Position numbers and translations under genes: made by a program
Notes under the pieces: generated by a model
Database searches by the model: none
The model's input: only the letters and a program-made list of their open reading frames with translations
Told to the model about the DNA's origin: nothing
Shown here: positions 46,834-56,013 of the stretch, piece after piece
Numbering within the stretch: the stretch's first letter is position 1
Layout of the letters: each line of letters starts with the position of its first letter
Source of the DNA: Roseburia sp. AM59-24XD
Lineage (GTDB): Bacteria; Bacillota; Clostridia; Lachnospirales; Lachnospiraceae
Assembly (NCBI RefSeq): GCF_003478445.1
Contig: NZ_QUET01000022.1
Coordinates: 8,903-72,902 of the forward strand
DNA: 64,000 nt
Direction: 5' to 3'

Positions 46834-46936
46834 GATTATAAAGTCAGGCAAGGGTGCAGCTTCTATGCATCTTTGCCTTTTATTTTACAAAAAACTGTCG
46901 AATTGAAACATGATATACAGAAAGAAGGGGATTTGC

Positions 46937-48541
46937 ATGAATTGTACCTATAATGAGAATCTTTATGAGCATTCCTTTCGCACGATCGATTCCCACACGA
47001 TGGGAGAAGCAACACGCATCATATACGATGGATTTCCGGAGCTGCCGGGACAGACTATGATGGAGAAGAAGGAATATCTGATCAGCCATTACGATCACTA
47101 CCGCAAGGCGTTGATGCTGGAGCCGCGCGGTCACCGCGATATGTTTGGCGCACTGCTGACACCGCCGGTGCATGAGGAAGCGGACTACGGCGTAATCTTT
47201 ATGGATTCGGGCGGATGTCTGAACATGTGCGGACACGGCAGTATCGGCACCGCCTCCATGCTGGTGGAAACCGGCATGGTCGATGTTTCCGAGCCTTACA
47301 CCGATGTTGTGCTGGATGCCCCTTCCGGGCTGATCCGCACACGCGTCAAAGTACAGAACGGTAAAGCGAAGCAGGTCAGCATTCTGAATGTTCCCGCCTT
47401 TCTCTATAAGGAAAACCAGACGATCGACATTCAGGGCTACGGCATGATCCAGTATGATATTTCCTTTGGCGGTTCGTTTTTTGCCCTGGTTGACGCAGAG
47501 CAGATCGGTATTGACATCACGATGGAAAACGTTGACATTCTGTCGGAGCTCGGCATGCTGCTTCTGAAAAAGATCAATGAAACCGTGCCGATCAAGCATC
47601 CGTATCTGGACATCACAACCGTGGATCTGGTGGAGTTTTACAGCCATACCGACAAGCCGGAGGCGGACATGAAAAACTGCGTGATCTTCGGCATGGCGCA
47701 GGCAGACCGCTCTCCGTGCGGTACCGGAACAAGTGCGAAAATGGCGGCTCTTTACGCGAAGGGCGAGCTTGCCCTGCGCACACCATTTGTCTACGAGAGT
47801 GTTACCGGCTCGCTTTTCACCGGGGAAGCTACGAAGGAGGTCGATGTCGGCGGATACCGCGGCATCATCCCTCAGATTACCGGAAGTGCCTATATGACCG
47901 GCATGAACACATGGCTTCTTGATCCGGAGGATCCGCTGGAGCTTGGATTTCTTCTGGGTACACAGAAAAAGGCACCGAAAGAGAGTGACCGCAGCCGCAT
48001 CGTGCGCGCCGCATGGCAATTATTTCATGAGAAAGGATATGATTCTACATCTGTAGAAGATGTTGTGGAGCTTGCCGGCGTGACATCCGAAATCTTCCAC
48101 CGGTATTTTCAGGAAAAGGATGATCTGGAATACACGCTCGGCGATCTGTTTGACCGCAAATACGCAGACCTGATGGTGCAGATCAACCCACGGCTCAGCC
48201 GCTACGAGACACTGCTTTATCTGAACCGTGAGCTTTTCCATCTGATCGAGACGGAGGTTCCTCTTCCTCTTGTGAAACATTTGTATATGGAAGACATCGA
48301 TACGAAACACAATCTCCTGAATAAAAAGCGATTCTATTATTCTCTGATCCCGCAGATCATTGAAGAGGGACAGGACAAGGGAGAGTTCCGCCGTTCCGAA
48401 AATGCCAGAGAACTCGCCGATAATTATTTCTCGCTGGAGCGCGGCATCATTTACGACTGGTGCGTTAAGGACGGAAAAGACAGCCTCGTCCACAAGGGAC
48501 AGCGGTTACTGCAGATCTTCCTGAAGGAGCTGCTGGCATAA
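46937..48541 (+). CDS. prdF: proline racemase fused to a TetR-type regulator domain, 534 aa
   Basis: Start at the ATG after AAGAAGGGG. Residues 1-340 are a complete proline racemase with both catalytic cysteines: Cys98 (NMCGHGSIGT) and Cys261 (SPCGTGTSAK), ending LDPEDPLELGFLLG as the family normally ends. A short linker (TQKKAPKESD) is followed by a TetR DNA-binding domain (residues 353-398: RSRIVRAAWQLFHEKGYDST, VVELAGVTSEIFHRYFQEKD) and a helical C-terminal domain to residue 534. One unbroken frame. It supplies D-proline for PrdAB and may also bind DNA. I know of no standard family with this arrangement. Confidence 0.9.
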   Translation: MNCTYNENLYEHSFRTIDSHTMGEATRIIYDGFPELPGQTMMEKKEYLISHYDHYRKALMLEPRGHRDMFGALLTPPVHEEADYGVIFMDSGGCLNMCGHGSIGTASMLVETGMVDVSEPYTDVVLDAPSGLIRTRVKVQNGKAKQVSILNVPAFLYKENQTIDIQGYGMIQYDISFGGSFFALVDAEQIGIDITMENVDILSELGMLLLKKINETVPIKHPYLDITTVDLVEFYSHTDKPEADMKNCVIFGMAQADRSPCGTGTSAKMAALYAKGELALRTPFVYESVTGSLFTGEATKEVDVGGYRGIIPQITGSAYMTGMNTWLLDPEDPLELGFLLGTQKKAPKESDRSRIVRAAWQLFHEKGYDSTSVEDVVELAGVTSEIFHRYFQEKDDLEYTLGDLFDRKYADLMVQINPRLSRYETLLYLNRELFHLIETEVPLPLVKHLYMEDIDTKHNLLNKKRFYYSLIPQIIEEGQDKGEFRRSENARELADNYFSLERGIIYDWCVKDGKDSLVHKGQRLLQIFLKELLA

Positions 48542-48547
48542 ATTTTC

Positions 48548-49450
48548 TTATTTCTCTGCCGGCTTCATATTGCAAAGCACCAGTGCGCCCAGGATCAGAA
48601 CCATTCCCGCCACGCCTCCGAGACTCATTTTCTCGTGGAATATCACAATTCCAAGAAGCGTTGCCACAAGCGGTTCAACCGATGCAATGATCGAAGCACG
48701 GCCATTTTCCATCGTATTTAAACCATAATTATATAATGTGTACGGAAGCACGGTGCTGATCACGCCGAATACCAGAAAAAATGCGATCATGCCACCGCTG
48801 CTGACCGTCACACTCCAGATGCCCGCTCCGTTGATAAACGGAAGCGTGGTCACTGCCGCCACCAGAAAGGTATAAAAAGAGATCGTCAGAGAATGATATC
48901 CCCGGTCGATCGCATACCTGGAAAAGATCGAATAAAGTGCATATCCAAGGCCCGAACCAAGTCCGGTCAGAATCCCCGCCGCATTTAATGAGACGGCATC
49001 TCCGATGATCCCCGTCACGAAAATACAGCCGACAAATGTCATGACAAGTGCCGTCACCTTCCGAACCGTAAAGCGCTCGCCAAAAAGGATGCGCGACAGA
49101 ACCATGACAATCGCAGGTGCCGTATAAAGAAGTACGGCTGCCACCGACATGGAGGTCAGGGAAATCGTCTTGAAATAGCAGTAATTAAAGAAAACAATAC
49201 TGCCTATCCCTGTTCCGAGAAAACACCACAGATCCCGCAAACGGATCCGAAGCAGTTCCCTGCGAAAAAATATCATAAACACAAACATGGCGATCACCGT
49301 TGCCATTGCACGTATCGCCACAATATCCATACTCTGCAGCCCTCTTGCGTTATAAACGCGAACAAAGAGTCCCATGGATCCCCAGAGACTCCCTGCCGCC
49401 AGAATAGCGGGTACTGCAAATGTTCTTTTTTTCTGTTTTGCCACAAGCAT
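48548..49450 (-). CDS. EamA/DMT-family transporter, 300 aa
   Basis: Start at the ATG after AGGGAGG, which lies within 11 bp of the upstream kinase-like gene. Ten hydrophobic segments in two homologous EamA halves. Efflux of amino acids or other small metabolites is typical; the specific substrate is unknown. Convergent with the racemase fusion, 6 bp between stop codons. Confidence 0.85.
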   Translation of the reverse strand: MLVAKQKKRTFAVPAILAAGSLWGSMGLFVRVYNARGLQSMDIVAIRAMATVIAMFVFMIFFRRELLRIRLRDLWCFLGTGIGSIVFFNYCYFKTISLTSMSVAAVLLYTAPAIVMVLSRILFGERFTVRKVTALVMTFVGCIFVTGIIGDAVSLNAAGILTGLGSGLGYALYSIFSRYAIDRGYHSLTISFYTFLVAAVTTLPFINGAGIWSVTVSSGGMIAFFLVFGVISTVLPYTLYNYGLNTMENGRASIIASVEPLVATLLGIVIFHEKMSLGGVAGMVLILGALVLCNMKPAEK

Positions 49451-49460
49451 CGCCTCCCTG

Positions 49461-50072
49461 CTATGCGTCCGGTTCATCATCCTTAAACCGCATCTGTACG
49501 ATCTCCGCAAGAATCTGCGCAGTCTGTTCCACTCCCAGCAGTCCGCTGTTGATGATCAAATGCTTGTGCGCCGGATCGGACGAACTAAACTTCGCATATC
49601 TTTTGTGATAACGGTTTCTCGCTTTATCGACCTCCGTGATCATCTTCTTGGCTTCCTCTTCCTTCATACCGAGAGGTCCTGTACAGTTGGCAAGACGGTC
49701 CTTATAAGATGCGTAGACAAACACATGAAATGCATTCGGCTCATCGCGCAGGACATAATCGGAACAGCGTCCTACGATAATACAGGATTCCTTCGCCGCA
49801 AGTGCCGTGATGATGCCACTCTGTGCCTGAAAGATCCTTGTCTGACGGTCTGCAGATTCTGTTCCGAGCGGAAACAGCATTTCAAAAAATCCGGAAGTGT
49901 CCTTTTCCTCCTCATTACTAATGACGGAAACCGGCAGATCCAGCTTCTGTGATGCCGCCTCGACAATATCTCTATCATAATACTCCACATGAAGCAGCTC
50001 TGACAACCGTTTTGCGATCGGACGTCCCATGCTTCCAAATTCTCTTGTGATCGTTACGACAAATTTCTTCAT
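49461..50072 (-). CDS. cytidylate-kinase-like protein, 203 aa
   Basis: Start at the ATG after GAGGGAGA. N-terminal P-loop variant TITREFGSMGRPIAKRL, internal EVDKARNRYHKRY and IINSGLLGVEQTA match the cytidylate kinase-like family common in gut Clostridia. It probably phosphorylates a nucleotide or related small molecule; true CMP kinase activity is not certain. First gene of a two-gene unit with the EamA transporter. Confidence 0.8.
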   Translation of the reverse strand: MKKFVVTITREFGSMGRPIAKRLSELLHVEYYDRDIVEAASQKLDLPVSVISNEEEKDTSGFFEMLFPLGTESADRQTRIFQAQSGIITALAAKESCIIVGRCSDYVLRDEPNAFHVFVYASYKDRLANCTGPLGMKEEEAKKMITEVDKARNRYHKRYAKFSSSDPAHKHLIINSGLLGVEQTAQILAEIVQMRFKDDEPDA

Positions 50073-50157
50073 AGTCTCCCTCGATTCTGTGCCGCCGAAT
50101 CCGGCTTCTTTTCTGTCTGCACCGCGGCACTGGTGCAAACGCCCTGGTTTCGTATTA

Positions 50158-50336
50158 TCGTGTCTGTCCTATTTATCGGACATATGGCATTATTGGTGTC
50201 TCTGTCCTATTTATTGGACATATGGCATTATCGGTGTCTCTATCCTGTTTACCGGACATATGGCATTATCGGTGTCTCTATCCTGTTTATCGGACATATG
50301 GCATTATCGGTGTCACTGTCCTTTTTATCGGACACT
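50158..50336. repeat. 38-bp tandem repeat array, about 4.7 copies
   Basis: A 38-bp unit repeats with exact period: TATGGCATTA begins at 50183, 50221, 50259 and 50297, with a partial unit before. Each unit holds a TGTCC...GGACA inverted repeat that could fold as a small hairpin. Units differ at a few positions only. The array starts at the stop codon of the amino-acid ABC ATPase gene and fills the space before the kinase-like gene. 38 is not a multiple of 3, so it is not coding. Confidence 0.85.
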
Positions 50337-51075
50337 ACTGATTTAAGAATCTGGACAGGAATGCTTTCGTACGCTCTTCCTTCGGATTCTCCATAACCTC
50401 CTTCGCCGGACCTTCCTCCACGACATATCCGTCTGCCATAAAGATGACGCGGTCTGCCACATCCCTTGCAAATGCCATCTCATGCGTAACGACGATCATA
50501 GTCATTCCTTCCTTTGCCAGATCCTTCATAACATTTAACACTTCTCCGACAAGCTCCGGATCCAGTGCCGATGTCGGCTCATCAAATAACAGCGCTGCCG
50601 GCTCCATAGCTAGTGCTCTGGCGATCGCCACACGCTGCTGCTGACCACCGGATAAGGTTGACGGCATCACATGTGCCTTGCTCTCAAGACCAACTTTTTT
50701 CAGAAGCTCCATACCGATTTCCTTTGCCTCGGCTTTGTTGCGATGCTTTGTCAGAACCGGAGCCATCGTCACGTTTCCGAGTACCGTCTTGAGCGGAAAC
50801 AGATTAAACCGCTGAAACACCATTCCCACTTCCTCCCGGAACTTCCGGATATCTGCCTTTGAATCGCAGATATTTTCCCCTTTATAAAGAACTTCTCCCG
50901 AGGTGGGTGTTTCTAACTGATTGATGCAGCGCAGGAATGTACTTTTTCCTGAGCCGGACGGTCCGATGATACAGACAACCTCTCCCTCGCTGACCTCCAT
51001 ATTAATGTCCCGCAGGACCTCCAGATCACCAAATGCCTTCGACAGATGGTTTACCTTTATCATTGTATTTCCCAT
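50335..51075 (-). CDS. polar amino-acid ABC transporter, ATP-binding protein
   Basis: 246 residues from the ATG after AGGAGGTG. Walker [19 protein letters not shown], signature [17 protein letters not shown], Walker [20 protein letters not shown]-loop VVTHEMAFA; this is the GlnQ/HisP type for amino-acid uptake. Last gene of the binding protein-permease-ATPase operon, ending at a tandem repeat array. Confidence 0.93.
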   Translation of the reverse strand: MGNTMIKVNHLSKAFGDLEVLRDINMEVSEGEVVCIIGPSGSGKSTFLRCINQLETPTSGEVLYKGENICDSKADIRKFREEVGMVFQRFNLFPLKTVLGNVTMAPVLTKHRNKAEAKEIGMELLKKVGLESKAHVMPSTLSGGQQQRVAIARALAMEPAALLFDEPTSALDPELVGEVLNVMKDLAKEGMTMIVVTHEMAFARDVADRVIFMADGYVVEEGPAKEVMENPKEERTKAFLSRFLNQ

Positions 51076-51085
51076 ATGGCACCTC

Positions 51086-51760
51086 CTATTTATTGGCAAT
51101 CCGCTTTTCAACCATCTTCTGTACGATCATCAGGACAGACAAAAGTACCAGATAGAAAATGGCACACACGGTATATCCCGGAATCGTTTTGTAGGTTCTC
51201 ATAACATAATTCTGCGTCTGTCTTGTAATTTCATTGACCGAAATCATGGACAGAAGTGCCGTGTCCTTTACGGAAATAATAAACTGGTTAAACAAACTCG
51301 GGATAATAGAACGAAATGCCGGTGGAATTATAATATGTATCATAATCTGCATCGGATTTAAGCCAAGCGACGCTCCCGCTTCCTTCTGTCCAATATCCAC
51401 GCTGTCCAGTGCTCCCCGCACAAGCTGTGATATAAATGCACCTGCATTTAATGTGATAACAAGGATACCGGCCAATGTCGGATCCAGCACCACTCTCTCC
51501 CCCTTGATCAGTCCGATGATCTCCGGCACCACAAAATATACATACAATGCCTGCACCACGATCGGGGTACCACGCATGATCCATACATAAATATTGGCAA
51601 TTCCTTTTGCAATCTTATTGCGGCTCTGCAGAGCATATCCGCAAAGAGAACCAAGGACAAAGCCAAACAGTATACCGATCACCGCAATCTCCATGGTGAC
51701 CTTCAAACCACGAAACAGCATCGGACCAATGGCCTGTAATAATTCAAGATCAATCCCCAT
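51086..51760 (-). CDS. polar amino-acid ABC transporter, permease
   Basis: 224 residues, five or six membrane segments. The inner-membrane EAA-type loop is readable as [20 protein letters not shown]. Start ATG after AGGAGGCAGG. Homodimeric channel of the GlnP/HisM type. A GC-rich hairpin at 51781-51803 precedes its ribosome site. Confidence 0.92.
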   Translation of the reverse strand: MGIDLELLQAIGPMLFRGLKVTMEIAVIGILFGFVLGSLCGYALQSRNKIAKGIANIYVWIMRGTPIVVQALYVYFVVPEIIGLIKGERVVLDPTLAGILVITLNAGAFISQLVRGALDSVDIGQKEAGASLGLNPMQIMIHIIIPPAFRSIIPSLFNQFIISVKDTALLSMISVNEITRQTQNYVMRTYKTIPGYTVCAIFYLVLLSVLMIVQKMVEKRIANK

Positions 51761-51780
51761 GTCCTGCCTCCTTATGAAAT

Positions 51781-51985
51781 CCGGGGCACCTTCAAGCGCC
51801 CCGGCAATGTGTATTTACGAAAAAGATAATATATTGGTCTATGCAAAAAAGCGAAGCTTTTTCAAAGGTGAAACTGTAGTACTTCCTGACTGCAAATTTC
51901 TATGCGAAAAAGCGAAGCTTTTTCAAAAGTGAAACTGTAGTACTTCTTGACTGCAAATTTTTTGCAGTCTTAGAAGTACTTTTCA
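51781..51985 (-). repeat. two 61-bp direct repeats and hairpins between binding-protein and permease genes
   Basis: 51839-51899 and 51900-51960 are near-identical direct copies, each with an AAAAAGC-GAA-GCTTTTT hairpin. The end of copy 2 pairs with the following bases (GACTGCAA with TTGCAGTC, AGTACTTC with GAAGTACT) to form a long terminator-like hairpin up to about 51985, directly after the binding-protein stop codon. CCGGGGC/GCCCCGG at 51781-51803 forms one more stem. These would reduce read-through and give more binding protein than permease. Confidence 0.75.
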
Positions 51986-51987
51986 CC

Positions 51988-52854
51988 TTATTCGCACCAA
52001 TCCTTCTTCAGCTTATCGATCGTACCGTCATCCTGCAGCTCCTTAATTGCCTTATTGAACTGCTCAATGATATCCGGATATTTCTTGCAGATATCAAAGG
52101 AGAATGCAAGTGCGTATGGTGCCTGACCATTGTAGAACTCATCACCGACAATCTTAAGCTTTACCTCACCGGTCTTAATTGAATAAGAGGTACCCGGTGC
52201 ATCGTAGATCGTCGCATCTGCCTGACCACCCTCGACTGCCTTATATGCTAACGCCTGAGAATCAAAGTTCTGCAGACATTTCTCCGGAAGCTTTGATGTT
52301 GCATATTCGTAAGCGATCGTTCCGGTCTGGACTGCTACCTTATACTTGCCATCTGTCAGGTCATCCACAGACTTGATGTCGTTGTTATCCTTACCAACTG
52401 CAACAATGATACCTGCGTCATAATAAATATCCGAGAAGTTCATGACTTCTTTTCGTTCATCAGTCGCACAGAGTGCTGCGGCACCGAGATCGATCTGTCC
52501 CTGCGTCAGTGACGTTGTCAGCGGACCATAATCCATATCCTGAATCGTATCATTTTTAATTTTAAATCCAAGCTTATCCTGCAATGCTTTCAACAATTCC
52601 ACATCAAAACCCTGCAGTGTCTTTCCATCCTCCTTAAAATAAGAAAACGGTGCGTATGTTCCTGATGTTCCAACGGTTAATTCAACCTTACTCAGATCAG
52701 TTGTACCTCCCGCCTCAGAACTGCTGCCTGCCCCGGATGAACTTCCTGCATCTGAACTACTTCCGCATCCGGTAAGCATTGTCGCTACCAGTGCACCTGT
52801 CATCAATACCGAAATTGCTCTTCTCTTTACTCTTTTTAATGTTTTCATAGTCAT
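51988..52854 (-). CDS. amino-acid ABC transporter, substrate-binding lipoprotein
   Basis: 288 residues. Signal peptide with lipobox MLTGC at about residues 26-30, a Ser/Gly-rich linker, then a family 3 solute-binding fold (FSYFKEDGKTLQGFDVELLK is the signature; GQIDLGAAALCATDERKEVM follows). First gene of the transport operon, anchored outside the membrane. The ligand is likely a polar amino acid; cystine or glutamine types cannot be separated here. Confidence 0.92.
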   Translation of the reverse strand: MTMKTLKRVKRRAISVLMTGALVATMLTGCGSSSDAGSSSGAGSSSEAGGTTDLSKVELTVGTSGTYAPFSYFKEDGKTLQGFDVELLKALQDKLGFKIKNDTIQDMDYGPLTTSLTQGQIDLGAAALCATDERKEVMNFSDIYYDAGIIVAVGKDNNDIKSVDDLTDGKYKVAVQTGTIAYEYATSKLPEKCLQNFDSQALAYKAVEGGQADATIYDAPGTSYSIKTGEVKLKIVGDEFYNGQAPYALAFSFDICKKYPDIIEQFNKAIKELQDDGTIDKLKKDWCE

Positions 52855-53013
52855 GTCTCCCTTCTATACGATGTCTTCTCCTCCGGCTACGATTAATTTC
52901 AATGTATGTAAAGAAAAAAACAGACGACGTGCTTACTTTTATAAGCTCCATCGCCTGTTTCAATCCAATTGAAATTATGCACCTATTATAGACAAGGTTT
53001 TATCATTTGTAAA
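52855..53013 (-). promoter_or_regulatory. promoter and structured leader of the amino-acid transporter operon
   Basis: Promoter TTTACA (53008-53013), 17 bp, TATAAT (52985-52990) on the minus strand. The leader of about 120 nt contains a TTTCAAT-TGG-ATTGAAA hairpin (about 52959-52975), then a long terminator-like hairpin (52920-52958, ACAGGCGA with TCGTCTGT) followed by seven T. A later ATTGAAATT (about 52894-52902) can pair over 9 nt with the AATTTCAAT of the first hairpin, offering an alternative fold. Probably an attenuator; not a class I recognise. Confidence 0.6.
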
Positions 53014-53065
53014 GATATACTTTTTTATTACTTCCATAACACTTTGTAATGACATCCCGAAAATG

Positions 53066-55783
53066 TTATTGCACTTTTCCGGTCGTCACGGACGTCTGCT
53101 TGCTTAATCCTTTCTCGCGGAACAGCTCCTTATACTCCTTCATTTTCGCCTTTGGGACGGAAATCTTAACCCTTTTATTGATGCCCTTAAATGCGTTCTC
53201 TCCAATATCTGATGCTTTCAGTCTTGGAGAATAAATATAAAGAACTTTGATATTTCTGCAGTTTGCAAATGCTTCTTTTCCAATCTTATCAACTCTGGAA
53301 CCCAGAGATACCTTTTTCACTCTCTTGTTGCTGCGGAATGCCCGCTCGCAAACCGAAGTAACGGAATAACTAATTCCATTAATCGTTACCTTCGTACCAA
53401 TCTTTACTTCCTTACGTCCGGAACCCGGACGATACAGTGCAACCTCTGGATTTTTCACTTTGCTGCTTGTCACCTTGAAACGGTAGCCTGCAGAAGAGGT
53501 AATGATCTTGCCAACCCTTGCCGGCTTCTTCCGATTCGTCTTCGGAGTTGAAACAGGGGTCGGTGCCGGTGTCGCAGGAGTTTGTGTTGCCTGTACCGTC
53601 TGTGTCGGAACAGGTGTCCGGACAGGTGGTACAACCGTCGGAACTGCCGGGACTGTCGGCTCCGGTGTGATCTCCGGCACTTCCGGTTTCTGCGTTGGCA
53701 CTTCGGTCGGTACCGGCGCATCTGTCGGTACCGGCTCCTTCGTTGGCTCTATCGGTGCAGCGGTTTTCGCTGGCTCACGGGTCGGCTCCATTGTTGGCGC
53801 CTCGGTCGGTGCCGGTGCCACCGTTGGGTCTACCGGATTCGGTGTGATTTCCGGTTCACGGGTCGGCTCTGCTGTTGGCGCCTCTGTCGGTGCCGGCGCC
53901 ATGGTCGGCTCTTCGCTCGGCATGGTTGTCGGCTCCTCCGTTGGTACCGGGGTTGGCTCTTCGGTTGGCATCGGTGTCTCACTTACTCCCGGCGTTGGCA
54001 GGGGTGCCTCAGTTGGCTTCGGCTCCTCCGTTGGTTCTGCGGTTGGTGCCACTGTCGGATCCTCACTTGGCATCGGTGCTGTCGTTGGCTCTTCACTTGG
54101 CATCGGTGTCGTCGTTGGTTCCTCCGATGGTGCCGGGGCTGTCGTCGGCTCCGGCGTAATCTCCGGTTCACGGGTCGGCTCTGCACTCGGTGCTGTCGTT
54201 GGCTCTTCCGTTGGCACCGGGGTTGGTTCCTCGGTTGGCACCGGTGTCTCACTTACTCCCGGCGTTGGCAGGGGCGCCTCCGTCGGATTCGGCTCCTTCG
54301 TTGGTTCTGCGGTTGGATCCTCACTCGGAGCCGGCACCGGCTCATCGGTCGGATCCGGTTCCAGAACAGGGATTGTCACATCCTCTATCCCCACCTCATG
54401 ATATCCGTCCTCATCTAAGAAAAGCTTTCCACAGGCAGAGCAGACAAAATACTGTATATTGCCCGGCTCAGTCTGAGTGGCTTCCTTCTCTTCGACCAGT
54501 TCAAGCCGGTGCTGTATCGGAATATACTCACCTTTATACAGAAGATTCCCGCACACACCGCAGTAATAATCTCCGGTATATCCAGACTGCGTGCAGTCTG
54601 CCTTCTGCTCATCCTTAAGCTCCCGCATATCATTAGGATGCTGACAGTAATCTTTCCATATCTCTACATCCTGATATATGTTCGCATAATACTCTGCATT
54701 GTCACCCACATATTCTGCGGTGGCTTCATACCAGTTTCCAAACGGAAGTACAAGATCTGCATCTTCATCCTTCCATTTCCATCCTTCCGGAAGTGGTACT
54801 TCTCCCACAGTGCTGACGGTGTACTCAACATATTGTATTCCATCCGGTCTGTTCGGAGGAAACATCTCCTCAGAATATCCGACACGCACGGTAAAATCAA
54901 AGCTCATACCTATTCCACAGTCATAGGTATAAATGATCCGATCCCCAAGCTGCAGATCCGTCAGCTTATAATCGGAGCCTTTCAACTCATCAAAAATATC
55001 CGTTCCGCTCTTTCCGGCTTCTGCCTGTTCTTTTGTCAGCTTCACGACCTTCTGAATCTTTCCGGTATCAAAATCCGGAAACATTTCCGGATCCAGAAAG
55101 TCAATATTTTTCTGTGTTAAATAGGTAACATTATTCTCACAGTTAATCTGAGTTTCAGATGCGTCCAGGCTTTCCGGGAATTTCAGGCTTGTAAGACTGC
55201 ATTCATCGCAGTACAATCTGATAGAAGTCCATTTCTCATTAAATTTTAATACCTTGAGCGGATTGCCCGTACAGTTAAGCTGGTCCAGGTGATCCAATCC
55301 ACTCACATCCAACACTTCGATCTGATTGTAATTACATTCTATCAATTCCAGCTTACAGTCCTCTCCAAACCGGATAGATGTAATCTCATTATCATCACAA
55401 TAAACACTGGTCAGATTAGGGAACATCTGCAAATCCAGTTCTCCGCTGATATTATTCAATCGGATATCCAAAGACTTCAGATTCCGGAAATACTCAAGCC
55501 CCTTCAGATTTTCCAGTTTATTATATATTGCTTCCATTTCTTCAACGGCATCCAGCTCACTTTGTGAAAAATAACCGTCATCGTTCTTATCAAATCCACT
55601 TTCTTTGAGATAATTTCGCAGGTTCTCATCCGGAAAATTCTCCTTATCAATTGCAACACCTTCTTCTGTCTGCTCCGCTGCATAAGCCATATTCTCCGGC
55701 AGCACACCGCTTGTGCAGATCAGTGCAACGGCAGTAACAACCGCTGTCAGCCTCTTCCGGTGACGTTTTCTCATTCCTTTCAT
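53066..55783 (-). CDS. LRR surface protein with Pro/Thr-rich stalk, about 905 aa
   Basis: Signal peptide (RLTAVVTAVALICTSGVLP), then a dockerin-like or EF-hand-like calcium loop (FDKNDDGYFSQSELD), LRR blocks (about residues 70-240), a Cys-containing Ig-like or zinc-ribbon region (CTQSGYTGDYYCGVCGN, CSACGKLF), a stalk of about 290 residues made of P-T-E-E repeats (about 470-760), and a C-terminal LRR_5 domain (VCERAFRSNKRVKKVSLGS). No LPxTG motif is visible. Surface attachment or host interaction is likely. The repetitive stalk is prone to assembly error. Confidence 0.85.
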   Translation of the reverse strand: MKGMRKRHRKRLTAVVTAVALICTSGVLPENMAYAAEQTEEGVAIDKENFPDENLRNYLKESGFDKNDDGYFSQSELDAVEEMEAIYNKLENLKGLEYFRNLKSLDIRLNNISGELDLQMFPNLTSVYCDDNEITSIRFGEDCKLELIECNYNQIEVLDVSGLDHLDQLNCTGNPLKVLKFNEKWTSIRLYCDECSLTSLKFPESLDASETQINCENNVTYLTQKNIDFLDPEMFPDFDTGKIQKVVKLTKEQAEAGKSGTDIFDELKGSDYKLTDLQLGDRIIYTYDCGIGMSFDFTVRVGYSEEMFPPNRPDGIQYVEYTVSTVGEVPLPEGWKWKDEDADLVLPFGNWYEATAEYVGDNAEYYANIYQDVEIWKDYCQHPNDMRELKDEQKADCTQSGYTGDYYCGVCGNLLYKGEYIPIQHRLELVEEKEATQTEPGNIQYFVCSACGKLFLDEDGYHEVGIEDVTIPVLEPDPTDEPVPAPSEDPTAEPTKEPNPTEAPLPTPGVSETPVPTEEPTPVPTEEPTTAPSAEPTREPEITPEPTTAPAPSEEPTTTPMPSEEPTTAPMPSEDPTVAPTAEPTEEPKPTEAPLPTPGVSETPMPTEEPTPVPTEEPTTMPSEEPTMAPAPTEAPTAEPTREPEITPNPVDPTVAPAPTEAPTMEPTREPAKTAAPIEPTKEPVPTDAPVPTEVPTQKPEVPEITPEPTVPAVPTVVPPVRTPVPTQTVQATQTPATPAPTPVSTPKTNRKKPARVGKIITSSAGYRFKVTSSKVKNPEVALYRPGSGRKEVKIGTKVTINGISYSVTSVCERAFRSNKRVKKVSLGSRVDKIGKEAFANCRNIKVLYIYSPRLKASDIGENAFKGINKRVKISVPKAKMKEYKELFREKGLSKQTSVTTGKVQ

Positions 55784-56013
55784 ACACATTCCTCCATTCT
55801 TGTTTCAATTTTCATACTTTTTCCTTTAACTCTCCGAAAATACACGGCATTTTCAAACGCCTTCTCCTGCGTTTATGCAAAATAAGGTGTATTTTACATC
55901 AAATATAACAACATTTATATAATAAGTCAACTAATCAAACGGCTAGTATGGAGTAAATTATCCCTTTCAGCACACCGATTTCATGCGAAATATCATCTGT
56001 ATCACCCCGGACT

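Noticed and set aside
46880..48019. 379-codon minus-strand frame over the racemase gene
   Set aside because: Antisense shadow of a well-supported gene, rich in His, Arg and Cys without any fold pattern.
50158..50336. Tandem repeats considered as a CRISPR array
   Set aside because: Units are contiguous with a 38-bp period and no unique spacers; no cas genes are nearby.
53502..54401. 299-codon glycine/valine-rich plus-strand frame
   Set aside because: It is the antisense of the Pro/Thr-rich stalk of the LRR protein; repeated codons give long open antisense frames.
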